Origin: Enoplolaimus lenunculus
Lineage: Eukaryota > Nematoda > Enoplea > Enoplida > Thoracostomopsidae
DNA length: 64,000 bases
Direction of reading: 5' to 3'
Assembly: GCA_030248215.1 (NCBI GenBank)
Contig: JASANG010002767.1
Span: 62,001 to 126,000, forward strand
The notes under the pieces are model-generated. The model was not told the DNA's origin, ran no database searches, and saw nothing but the letters and a program-made list of their open reading frames with translations. Position 1 is the stretch's first letter, and each line of letters starts with the position of its first letter. Positions 9,676-19,600 of the stretch are shown in pieces. Both the position numbers and the translations under genes were made by a program.

Positions 9676-9909
9676 CAAATCACCGGGAAAACCGAACCCG
9701 GATTTAGATTTTTTCGCTCGGAACAGCTGATGCTTCTTGTCAGCCGAGATAGGATTAAACAGGGCCATGGATGTAAACAGCAATGCTGTGACTGGCTTTC
9801 GTTAATGCAATCACTGCAAACAAGTTGCAAGCCTGAGAGGCTGTGTAAGCAGGGGTGTTGATATGGCGAAGAGGGGAGGGACAGCATCCCCCACATTACG
9901 GTACACATC

Positions 9910-10087
9910 CGGGCCCGTAGCCAAGGGAGGGGGCAAGGGGTATCAGCACCCCCTTGGAAAAATTTTGCCCCCCCCCTAGAAAATTTTCAACCTTGTTTGA
10001 AAGTCATTAAAAACCCTCGAATATATACCCCTCCTGAAAACTTTTTAGCCCCCCCCCCCCCGGCAAAGTCAGCTGGCTACGGCGCTG
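9910..10087. mobile_element. GGGCC(C/T)GTAGCC element (hAT-like target duplication)
   Basis: Left end CGGGCCCGTAGCCAAGG, right end GCTGGCTACGGCGCTG. Flanking octamers TACACATC and TGCACGTC match at six of eight bases, both differences being transitions. The interior is rich in long G and C runs. Related copies are at 51389-51546 and 60526-60692. Confidence 0.65.
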
Positions 10088-10435
10088 TGCACGTCGGGTA
10101 GTGTGGATCAGATCACGGCAAACCGTAATAAAGTGATAAAGTTTTTTTTTCGGTGGAATATCCAAGCTATTAGAGCCTACAGAGTTCAAGGGAGGTTGCG
10201 AATACCGAAATTTGCTGGCAAAGGAATAGGTAGATTTGTAAAATTCGCCGTATAGCAATTTTTCAAAATGTCATTCATTCCTACAAATTGCGAAGACCGA
10301 AAGTTACATGGTTCGCTCGAACCAATGAGAAAGGCGCACGCCATCATCATTCAATCGTCCGTCCCCCTGTTAACGCTTTTGATCCGCAACGTGCAAGGTT
10401 GCGCGTGGGATTGGTAAACGTAAGGTCGTGTGTTC

Positions 10436-10638
10436 GGCCCATGTAAGGATCAGGGGCGGAACGTTTTTCTATGGGACTAGAAAAGAGTAAGCTTAAGCTG
10501 TTAGACTAATTTTTTTGATTGGATTAGGTTTAGGCTTAGGCTTAGGAATATGCGCGTTCTTACGCTTAGGATTAGGCTTAGAATTAGGCCTAGGAATATG
10601 CTTATAACACAGTTCCGCCCCTGTTCTTTACATTGACC
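10436..10638 (+). mobile_element. telomere-repeat MITE, copy 4, with perfect 8-bp target duplication
   Basis: Left end GGCCCATGTAAGGATCAGGG; right end CCTGTTCTTTACATTGACC. The identical octamer GTGTGTTC lies on both sides (10428-10435 and 10639-10646), the clearest target duplication of the family. Centre: TTAGGC, TTAGGT and GATTAGG variants. Confidence 0.9.
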
Positions 10639-12191
10639 GTGTGTTCGAACCCAGCGCAGAACCTGAGGTAACGTTATTGATGGACATATATCTCAGTCGG
10701 CAGTCGTATCACAGGACTTTGTTTCATAAAAGGAAAACCTATTTTTTGCTCATCAGTTCACTAATGAGTGTCGGCTCAGATTTCACCCAAAACGAACTTT
10801 CGGATTCATCAAAATTCATAGATTGGATGTTTGTTTTTGCTGGTTTTATTCAGCGGATGTGGAAATAAGTTTACATTAGTCGTCAGCGCTGCGGGTATGG
10901 TTTAATTAACTGTGCCGTACGCCGCCGTCTGGCGCCGCATGCCGTGTAAATTGGCATCCCTTAGAGTAGCAAAATTATGCCGCGTTAAATGATTATAGAT
11001 GGGACCGGATACTCGGACATCCGGATATTCGGGTAACAAAAATATCGGGATATATATCCGAAAAAACGTGTACTTCTGGATTTCCGGATCTGGATATTCG
11101 ATATGCTATTGTGTAAATAACTTTTTGGAATAATTTGCATTGTTTTATCATTAAAGCAGCTGGAGCTGACGAAAAGAAATTCTATAGTCAAAACTGAGTT
11201 AAAACATTTACTTCCGTTTAGCTTGATATTTGTTGGGTTGGGGTCGACAACTCCATCCTGCTTAATGTTCTTTCGAAATGCGGAAGGTTGAAGGAAGTTG
11301 CAGCCTCCCATGAGAGAAAAAGCACAATATTGATTCAAAAAGTTTGGTTGGTACAGAAAAAGTTTCCTCCTACATTTGTGTCGTGAATTTAACTGTAAAT
11401 TAAGTGCGCTAAACTAGTCATTCAACGTAAAAATGAGCAAATCAACTCAGTGCGTCGCTAATACCTGAAAAAACAGATTTCTGAACTGTTGAAAATACAT
11501 TTTTCGTTCCGCTGTAGCCCATATATACAAGATTACAAAAAGTTAAAGTATATATTCAAGTCTTAAAAACTGAAATTTAGTTGAAATTATCAAAGCAGGT
11601 TATATCCAGTCTGAAAGCGGGGCACTACTAAAAGAACATGGGCTGATGTTTGTACGATTCCGCGTAAAACTATATTTTAAAGTGGTTCTTTTTCTTGGAA
11701 CATAAAACGATTTAAGTATATATAGTTCGAGGAAAGGGTGACATTCGATAGAATCGGAGATAAGCGAAATCAACTCAATTTTAGGTGGCCAACGCAAGTA
11801 TTTGCCAGTCAGTAGCAATCTTCTAAACCGAATACCCAGCACTATTGAACCAGTTGCAATGAATAACTATTTTTAGAATTGTATGTTTTACGCTCATAGC
11901 AATCAGCTTGCGGTTCGTGAGACTTATTGCTCACAACATTGTATTTACGAAAAACGGAAACTGAATCCACGAGTACCTAAAGCAAATATCTTTTAAAGGT
12001 TTTTTAGCAAACTCGCTTTATCAATTCCGCCTTATATTTGAAAAATTATTTCTATACATTTTGCTAACCTGTACTCTACATTTCAAATCAACAGTTCAGA
12101 ACGATAAACATGTGTCGTCGCAATATATCACAGTCCTGCAGCTTAGGTGATTTCAATTTATAAATGATAAACATATTTGTTTCTTTTTACA
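10639..12191. other. intergenic, no gene; small repeat fragments
   Basis: About 11000-11110 holds GGATATCCG-like hexamer repeats. About 11429-11580 is a diverged copy of 6113-6262. A GC-rich patch lies near 10915-10945. Open frames here are short and not splice-bounded. Confidence 0.35.
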
Positions 12192-12405
12192 GGCCGCTGT
12201 AAAGATCAGGGGCGAAGAGTTTTTCTGTGGGGCTGCAATAGAGCAAAGTTTAAGCTTTAGACTATTTTTTTGCTTGGCTTAGGCTTAGGCTTAGAAATAT
12301 GCTCATTCTTACGCTAAGGCTTAGGCTTAGGCTAAGGAATATGCTTATGCTTACGCTTAGGAATACGCTTATAATACTGTTCCGTTCCAGTTCGTTACAT
12401 TGGCC
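12192..12405 (+). mobile_element. telomere-repeat MITE, copy 5
   Basis: Left end GGCCGCTGTAAAGATCAGGG, right end GTTCGTTACATTGGCC. TTAGGC units occur in two blocks separated by AATATGCTCATTCTTACGC, a spacer shared with copies at 4005, 10436 and 13747. Confidence 0.8.
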
Positions 12406-12644
12406 CTTTTTCACCGAAGATATGCAATTGTAAGCATTTAGACGCTTTATTAAACCACAGATAGTCTATGTAACTATTCCAAAAGTAAAATTACATCTTC
12501 TTATCGTCGATTTTGCATATACAAATCAATATCTGCTGTCTATTTTTCTATAAATTTGTTACAATTAAAGCTATAACAGTGCAAGAATTTGGCGTGCCCT
12601 CAATACGTAAACCCAATATGGAAGATTGATAATCGCAGTAAAAT

Positions 12645-13757
12645 ATGGAAGCAGTAAGTGTCGGAGTAGCCGGCAGGTCACTAACAAAACTGACTGCAAC
12701 GCAACAACGTTGCTTACAAATAACCGAACTCGCATTGAAGTCTCTTGGGTACCAAAGTGTTCCTTTGATATCTGCCGATCATCAATATGGCGTCCCTGGC
12801 TCTGGTTCAACCCCATCCACAGGCATATTTCAGCAACTAAACCAGTCAAGTATACTGCTAAGTTTTGCGTGTCTTGATGTAACACTACAAAGACGCCAGA
12901 GTTACCCAAGTATAATACTACCGTGCACTGAACGGCATACAGCTTATATCTTTAGTACTCGTATATTCACTAGCAAAACCCAACTAAATTTCTGGGATGT
13001 AACTGACTTTCCAACATGGTTATTATTCGTAGCCTGCTATCTCTTTTGCGCTTACGGTTTGCCTAAACTACTGTCAACACAGCGTCGTAACTTTCACAAA
13101 CCTACAATGATTCTCGCTACGGTGTTAATATTTATGTTAGTATTTGAGATATTTTATTCAAATTTAATATTAACTCGACGAGTGTATACGTTCAATCCTC
13201 CGTTCAATTCATATCGTAGTGCAAGGTTTGGGATCAAACAGCACGGATTATCACTGAACGCCAATGAAGCAGCGATACGTGGCTCACCTCATCTGTATTT
13301 GCGAATAATTAACTTACTGACATCGCCAATCGGCTATTATCCTGATCTGTTTCACGCACTGAAACATTTAAGTAATCAAAATTTTGTAGTCTATAACGAA
13401 GAAGCAACACTTCCGGTGACAGCACGTTTGTATTTCGCTGTTGTCGTACGCGACACTGACGAGTTCCCGTTATACCCGAGTTCTTATTATGATCCGGCAA
13501 TTTTACGCAAGTTTCAGTTACGACAAATAGAAGCGAGCTTTATTCGAATGTGTTCATCTGGCTTGGCAAACCGAATTTACAATTTTGACTATTTTCGAAA
13601 TGTCAACGATGTTAAACTCAACAATCCAATGCCGGAAGCGTATCCGCTTAAAAGTATCGATATGACACAGCTGGTGTACTTCATCTACGCTGGAGTCGGT
13701 TTGATTGCGTGGTTAATATTTGAAGCATTGACTGCCAAATTGTTTCGGCCAATGTAA
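12645..13757 (+). CDS. ionotropic-receptor/iGluR-like membrane protein, single exon
   Basis: 370 codons from an ATG that directly follows an in-frame TAA, so this is the first ATG of the frame. Residues 20-110 fit the first ligand-binding lobe (ALKSLGYQ..., DHQYG near 45-49, TGIFQQL at 59-65, LDVTLQRR at 77-84). A hydrophobic helix follows a WDVTDFPTW motif (about 124-142, M1). A second lies at about 155-176 and ends FYSNLILTRR, the place of M3. A second lobe follows, with SFIRMCSSGLANRIYNFDYF (298-317), typical of ionotropic receptors, then a last helix at about 343-365 (M4). The link between M1 and M3 is only about 12 residues, with no pore loop. There is no signal peptide; an upstream exon could supply it (acceptor-like CGCAG at 12634-12638). 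An internal GCA|GTAAGT after codon 3 could be a donor. The last residues RPM and the stop lie in a MITE. Confidence 0.6.
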   Translation: MEAVSVGVAGRSLTKLTATQQRCLQITELALKSLGYQSVPLISADHQYGVPGSGSTPSTGIFQQLNQSSILLSFACLDVTLQRRQSYPSIILPCTERHTAYIFSTRIFTSKTQLNFWDVTDFPTWLLFVACYLFCAYGLPKLLSTQRRNFHKPTMILATVLIFMLVFEIFYSNLILTRRVYTFNPPFNSYRSARFGIKQHGLSLNANEAAIRGSPHLYLRIINLLTSPIGYYPDLFHALKHLSNQNFVVYNEEATLPVTARLYFAVVVRDTDEFPLYPSSYYDPAILRKFQLRQIEASFIRMCSSGLANRIYNFDYFRNVNDVKLNNPMPEAYPLKSIDMTQLVYFIYAGVGLIAWLIFEALTAKLFRPM

Positions 13758-13946
13758 AGCACAGGGTAGGAACAGTCGTACAAGCATATTTCTGCAGCCT
13801 AAACATAAGCCTAGGCGTAAGAATGAGCATATTCCTGAGCCTAAGCCGAAGCCTAATCCAAGTAAAAAAATTAATCAAAAGCTTAAGCTTACTCTATAAC
13901 AGTCCCGCAGAATATTAACGTTCCGCCCTTGATCTTTACAGGGGCC
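13747..13946 (-). mobile_element. telomere-repeat MITE, copy 6, supplying a gene's stop codon
   Basis: Left end GGCCAATGTAAAGCACAGGG overlaps the last 11 bases of the receptor ORF: CGG CCA ATG TAA is read as Arg-Pro-Met-stop. Right end TGATCTTTACAGGGGCC. GCCTAA variants occupy the centre. Flanking octamers ATTGTTTC and AACAGATC do not match, so either the target duplication has decayed or a flank was lost. Confidence 0.8.
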
Positions 13947-14197
13947 AACAGATCGTACGTTATTCGCTGTTTCTTAGTTCAAATCGTCATCAATTTTACT
14001 TTTAAAAATCTTATAACCGTATCCGCTCAAAACACTGATACGTTTCAATCAAGCTATAAACAGTTTTAATTTGGTGAATAAAAGTGAAATATCGGCGAAT
14101 TCTGTTACAAAATAACAAATTTCACTTAAATTCAGTGGTCAAGCAATGGTTGACTTCGGGTTGAAAATATTACTTGCGTGATGACTTTCTGTATGCC
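13947..14197. other. downstream flank of the receptor gene
   Basis: Read in the receptor frame as if the MITE were absent, this stretch stays open for about 18 codons to a TAA at 14003-14005. It may be the former 3' end of the gene. Otherwise AT-rich and without a gene. Confidence 0.3.
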
Positions 14198-14427
14198 AAT
14201 TGGCATATTGGCACGTTTTCTTAAATGTATATAGCATCTATCACCAGTCGGTGACAGGTGTTGTGACTTTCGAACCAGAGAACACTGAGGCTTATAATTC
14301 AGCGCATTTTTCGCACGTGACTTGCTCTACTCCTGTAACTCTTTTGAGTTCAACAACTGCAACAGTTAGTGAGTTTGAAAACCTATTGCAAACTGATAGT
14401 TGCTAAATCCATTTGAGAATATGGGCC
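14198..14427. mobile_element. GGCCCATATTCTCAAA family element
   Basis: Left arm reads GTATATAGCATCTATCACCA, right end ATTTGAGAATATGGGCC. Related copies at 40239-40457 and 44266-44515 share the arm (ATAGCACCTATC(A/G)CCAGT) and the TTTGAGAATA end. About 230-250 bp, no coding capacity. Confidence 0.55.
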
Positions 14428-14603
14428 ATTATGTCAAGCTTGTGTTAAACTTCAGTGGCACATTGGCATATTTGCAAGTATATTTCGGTCACATGTTTTG
14501 TATAAACGTTTACGCCAAATATGCATAATTTCGCAAACTGCTCGAGAAATGGCCTCACGGGTCTGCTTCAAAAATTTTATGTTAAATAAAATCTAAGGTA
14601 TAT

Positions 14604-14824
14604 ACACGCAAAAAATGATGTCAAATTGACTCTCTCCGAATTAGGCTGTTCCGGACAACACAAACTATTCAAATTCGACTTTTTTTGCCAGACTCAAATT
14701 CAACTCACTGAGCGATTCATCGAGTCGAATTTGACTCTGGTGGAATCGAATTTTGACTCAGTCTGTGTAGCCCGGAAAAGCTTATTTCGGAGAGAGTCAA
14801 CTTGATTCACATTTTTGCAGTGTA
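14604..14824. mobile_element. palindromic GAGTCAAATTGACTC element
   Basis: Left end TACACGCAAAAAATGATGTC, right end CACATTTTTGCAGTGTA; arms meet at about 14715. Divergence between arms suggests an older copy. Confidence 0.7.
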
Positions 14825-14998
14825 CAGCGTACTATAGCATTTTAGTCGTTGCTAAATTTTAAGTTACAAGTAAGAAATAGTATTGAAACAAAATAAACCT
14901 GCAAGTTTAGCATGAAACAGTCAGAAAACGGACGTCTCAATCTTTGGCAAAGTGTTGAAACGTGCAATTGACTTTTAATTTTCTGGAATTGAAGATGT

Positions 14999-15153
14999 GG
15001 CCAATGTAAAGAACAGGAGCGGAACAGTATTATAAGCAAATTCCTAAACCTAAGCCTAAGTCAAAGCCAATCAAAAAATTAGTCTATATCTTTAAGCTTA
15101 CTCTTTTCTAGTCCCACAGTAAAACGGTTCGCCCCTAATCTTTTAGATTGGCC
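14999..15153 (-). mobile_element. telomere-repeat MITE, copy 7 (short)
   Basis: Left end GGCCAATGTAAAGAACAGGA, right end CCCTAATCTTTTAGATTGGCC. Flanking octamers GAAGATGT and GAAGACGT differ at one position (8-bp target duplication). Only a few GCCTAA units remain. Confidence 0.8.
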
Positions 15154-15287
15154 GAAGACGTGATGGAGTATAGCCTGAAACACATGTGAAACCAATTTTC
15201 CAGTAACTCGCAAGAACGTTTTGTAAAATTATAAGGAACACATGAGGTTATTCCGGAGACTGTACAAGTTTTTATCAAAAATTAGAA

Positions 15288-15512
15288 AATTAGTCTTGAA
15301 TATAACACAACTATTTCTTGGAAGGAAGTAATTTATGTCTTATATGTTGTAAATAGTAATTTCTTTAATATAAGACATTTTTGTTTTAACTATTTCAGAC
15401 ATGAATTTCTGAGCTGTTTAAGGTTAATATTGTCTGAAATACAAGACATTAATAGTCTTAAAAATTTAAGAAAGTAGGAGTCTAAAAATTTCAAGACTAT
15501 TTTATGTGTACA
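15288..15512. repeat. AAGACAT palindromic repeat
   Basis: Built of inverted motifs such as ATGTCTTATAT, ATATAAGACATT, TCAAGACTATT and GTCTGAAAT. A related block lies at 42228-42436, and 33272-33500 and 42575-42858 are copies of a sister element. Confidence 0.5.
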
Positions 15513-15697
15513 TGGCTTTTAAGAATTGTCCAGATTTCGGTAAATAAATTTGACGTGTGTGGCATATTGAGATTGTACCGGATGCTTCGGATGCTACTGA
15601 GCAAGTCTTCAATCAACTCGTGTGCTTATCTTTTTCGCTTCCGGCCGAAAGGAGTACGGCCCCTCGTTTAGTCGTCAACTCAAGAACCGCTGAACGG

Positions 15698-16350
15698 CAG
15701 GGTGCAACCGGAGGTCTGCTTCCGGATCCGGCAGAAAATCGGCCTCTGGCTCCGGTAGAATTTTTGCCGGCGGTTCCGGCAATTTCGATAGTAAGATTTT
15801 TCATGATTTTCCTAAATTTATCTGTTTAGATTTACTTTTGTCATAATTTTCATGAAAGAATTGCGAAATTTGGCAAACAATTACCGTGAAACCAAACAGC
15901 TTAACACAACATTTTGCAGATATTGGCTAAAAATCACTAATTAACCATCATTTTTACTACTTAATTTCGCCTCACTTCCGGCTCCGGCAAGTTTCGTTGA
16001 CCTCCGGCTCCGGCATTTTTCACCTCCGATGGCACCCTGATACCTCAAATCCGGCAAGTTTTAACCTCCGGCTCCAGTATTTTTCACCTCCGGTTGCACC
16101 CTGTTAATTAGTTACTTTTAGCCAATATCTGCAAAATGTTGTTAAGTTGTTTGGTTTCACACTAATTTTCTGCCAAGTTTCGGCAATTCTTTCATGAAAA
16201 TTGTGACAAAATTCAATCGAAACGCGCTAACAGATAAACTTAGGAAAACTGTGAAAAATTTTACTACCGAAATTGCCGGAACCTCCAGCAAACATTCTAC
16301 CGGAGCCCGATTTTCCGCCGGAACGGAAGCAGACCTCCGGTTGTACCCTG
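15698..16350. mobile_element. hAT-like foldback element, 653 bp, with 8-bp target duplication
   Basis: Ends CAGGGTGCAACCGGAGGTC and GACCTCCGGTTGTACCCTG are inverted repeats. Flanking octamers CTGAACGG and CTGAAAGG differ by one base, as expected of the hAT superfamily. The two halves are long inverted arms of about 240-270 bp (for example CAGATATTGGCTAAAA against TTTTAGCCAATATCTG). Extra copies of the CACCTCCGG...CACCCTG end lie in the middle, so a second element may have joined. No transposase. Confidence 0.75.
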
Positions 16351-16651
16351 CTGAAAGGATATTGATAATCTTTCTGGGTTGAAAGACCAGTAGAACAGAA
16401 CATTAGTTGCCCATCCGAGGTAAACATAAACAAAAAACCAATATCAATACATTCAATAAACACAATAAGATATATGGCCGAAATCGATCCCAGTCTTCCA
16501 CATCGCTTCAAAAAATAATTCTCGCAGTTGCAAAAATGACACAGTAACAGCACATGGGACAATAAAAAAATCAGTTTTATATTCCCTCGTTCCGGGAAGA
16601 TGTACATTTGAAATGTGAAAATATAGTCGATAACATATTCTAGGTAAATAT

Positions 16652-19600
16652 TTAAAGCCTTGGTTCACGAATAAATGCCGATTTTGGTAACTTCCTCCTA
16701 GCCTCTCGAATTCGTCGCGTTGAGGTCATTGTTTCATGAAATGCGCGCCGTTTTGTTTGTCGCATTACTTGTACCGTATGTCGGTAGGCTGGAGGTTGCA
16801 TTTCCTCTTCAAGGGTACAAGATACCGGTGGTGGGTATAGCGCCGTTTCCGGATCTACTAACGTATGTCGAATAATGCCCCGATCTCGCAGAAATGCCGT
16901 AAACACGTCATCCTTTTCCGTCCGAGGTAAAAACGTTTCTAACAGAAAATAACTGAAAAACGAAGAACTAAAAGCAGGCTATGCTTTTTCAAACTTTTAG
17001 ATAATTTCGGCTAAACTTTTAAATTTCAAACAATGCATATTTATAGCTAAGCTAACATTAACCAACTATTTGTAAAAATAATTGTTGAGTGTAGCGTCAC
17101 GCGGTTATACCAAGAGTGGATAATGACAAGAGTGTGCAAATGGGAGTATATATTTTGGGTCTTTTTCCTTTGGTCTCTGTCTGAAACCTACCGAGACTCA
17201 ATAACCTAGACCGAGACCAGCCGAATCCCGAGACTTACGCACTGAGACCGAGACCGTACATCCCTGCAGGGGGTCGGGCAAAAATACAACGCGCGCTGGT
17301 ACATTTTGTTCCATACAGCACCACAGCACTTGCACACTCTTGTCCAAGAGTGAACATCTACTTTTGGTAAACCTAGTGCAGTTTTCATGCATAAAAATTT
17401 TGAGAGGAGCTGGATGCGCGAAGTTAATAATAGTTGCTAATGTATGACAATTATTTCAGAGCTTTGATAGATTCTGCAAGCAACACAAAAACTTTCAACC
17501 AATTTGGCTAAAACCATGAATGCGTATGTTTTAGCAATTTTTTAATTGCTCGAGGACAACCAAGGTATATGTCTTCAAAGTTTCTGTGAAGACACGAACA
17601 TACGTACGTATTCGATTGCAACGCTGTGATGTGTTATTGCTTAGTTTAAAGTATTAGTGACCACATGAACATGACCTAGGTAATACGCACGTTTACGCGC
17701 GTGCAAAAAGTAAGTTATTATCAGCATATTAATCACTCTTGCCCACCTTCCAACTTTGTTGGTTTCGTTTAATTTCGACATTCTGAATGGAAGATCGCGT
17801 ACGCCCAAGTTGTTGATACGTCGAATAACAGCACCATTATCGAACAAGGTCCGGCAGCAACGCTTCATTATTTCGATAGTTTCTGACTGAAGCAATGAAA
17901 TAATGAACCAAATGTTACCTTTAAAAGCAAAAGGCGTGTCGAAGTAATAAAACAAATGTTATCTTTGGAACGAAGAAACTACATATGTGCGCCTGCGCTA
18001 ATCATGCATCAAAGAGCAATACTACATAATATACCAATATTTTATTATGCGAGTAAAAATTGATCGAACGCATTGCATCCCACTAGGCCCGTGATGGGTA
18101 GGTCTACCAGGTGGTCGCGACACACAGAGGGTTACGAGGATCCGAAGAATACGCAGCATGTCTCAGCTCAACCCTGGCCAAGCCACATATGTGCTCGGGA
18201 ACGAGCAACTCCGCCCAGCCCCAGACAGTTCAACTAAAGCTAGGGATTTCAGCTAAACGCCCTAAGACTAAGCGCCATAGTAAGCTACTAGCACCCGAAG
18301 TTACATACCCGGCCCGACAGCGTTGCTCTGCGAAACGCTGCATCGGATCTGACAAGAATAACTCATGTCGCCTATATAGGCAAGCCGATAACCTGTTGAA
18401 ACTGTGCAAGCAAAATAGCAGTTTGCGAGCACTCTAAAGCTAAAACCTCAAAATCACGCTTAACCAATCCGGCGCCATAAATTTCAGTATATCCAGAATT
18501 TCACACAAATTGGGATAAAACTTTAAGCCCCGAATCCGCATACGTGTAAAATACGTTTTTGGCCAACCTATGCTTTAAATTCGCGCTACTTGGTTAAAAC
18601 GTCTATATAGGTACTCACTGCTCATTCCATTCTTACACTCAAGTTATTAACTGGACTGGTTTTTAGTTTTAGAGGGTGGTCTGAATAGATCTGATAGAGA
18701 TCAGTGCGGCGTGAGAATTTATCTATTTTTATTTTTATTTTGTGTGGAGTTTGCTTTTGTTTTGCTACTGGTAAAATTAATTGTTAGTCATGGCATATAG
18801 ATTTGAGCAAGCGTGTAACCCGCCACAGCAGCGGGTGGGTTGGTCATGTGCAGTGAGACCTGACTTTTGTAACTGGACAGCGCCAAAGTGGTTTTTTCCG
18901 ATGGATTTCACAGTGGAAAATCAAAACGCCCGGCAACTCCCGTGCCCGGTTCATGCAATTATGGATACCGTGGTAAGATTGCATTTTATTTTAGCGTGGA
19001 GTTACATCTTGGCCCTATATAAGTTAGTATGCGCCCTCAAAAAATGCCCGCTACTGTAAGTACGAGCCTGGTCAAATTATCGTTTACGTTAGTTTTAGTG
19101 CGTTTCTGGACTAGTTGTTATTACTTGAAATAATTTAAAACAGATCATGGAGTCTAACTCGTCAATATTATCGTCACCGCTAAACCCTCAAGCCGAGGAG
19201 ATTAGGCCGTCAACGTCCGGTGATTGGTGGGCAGCCGACACCGTAGTTCCAAGCAGAGCTAGACGCACTACAGGCTCAAAATATAACTGCGGACCAGGGG
19301 AATTTCTGTTTGTTTTTAATGTGGGTTATAGTTCATTTAGAAATGAATCGTTTTGTTAACTCAAGTTATATTTTTCCTTACTAATAAATTTTGGCAAAGT
19401 ATTGTTAGCTACTATACTGGTAAGTCACTATTTATTGTCTCTGACCCTGCCTAAGCCTAGGCGATCTACACGCATGGCGTGGAATAAGCTTAGTCTGTCC
19501 TGCGACGCTTTCGCATTTTAAGTAGTTGTCTTCTCATTCCTTTCCGTTTAACGAGCGTTATCGTGTTCCGTGTTTTTTGTCTTAGACCTAAGATCTCGCC

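Noticed and set aside
16227-16607. 126-codon minus-strand frame
   Set aside because: Crosses the right arm of the hAT-like foldback; no conserved motif and no splice support.
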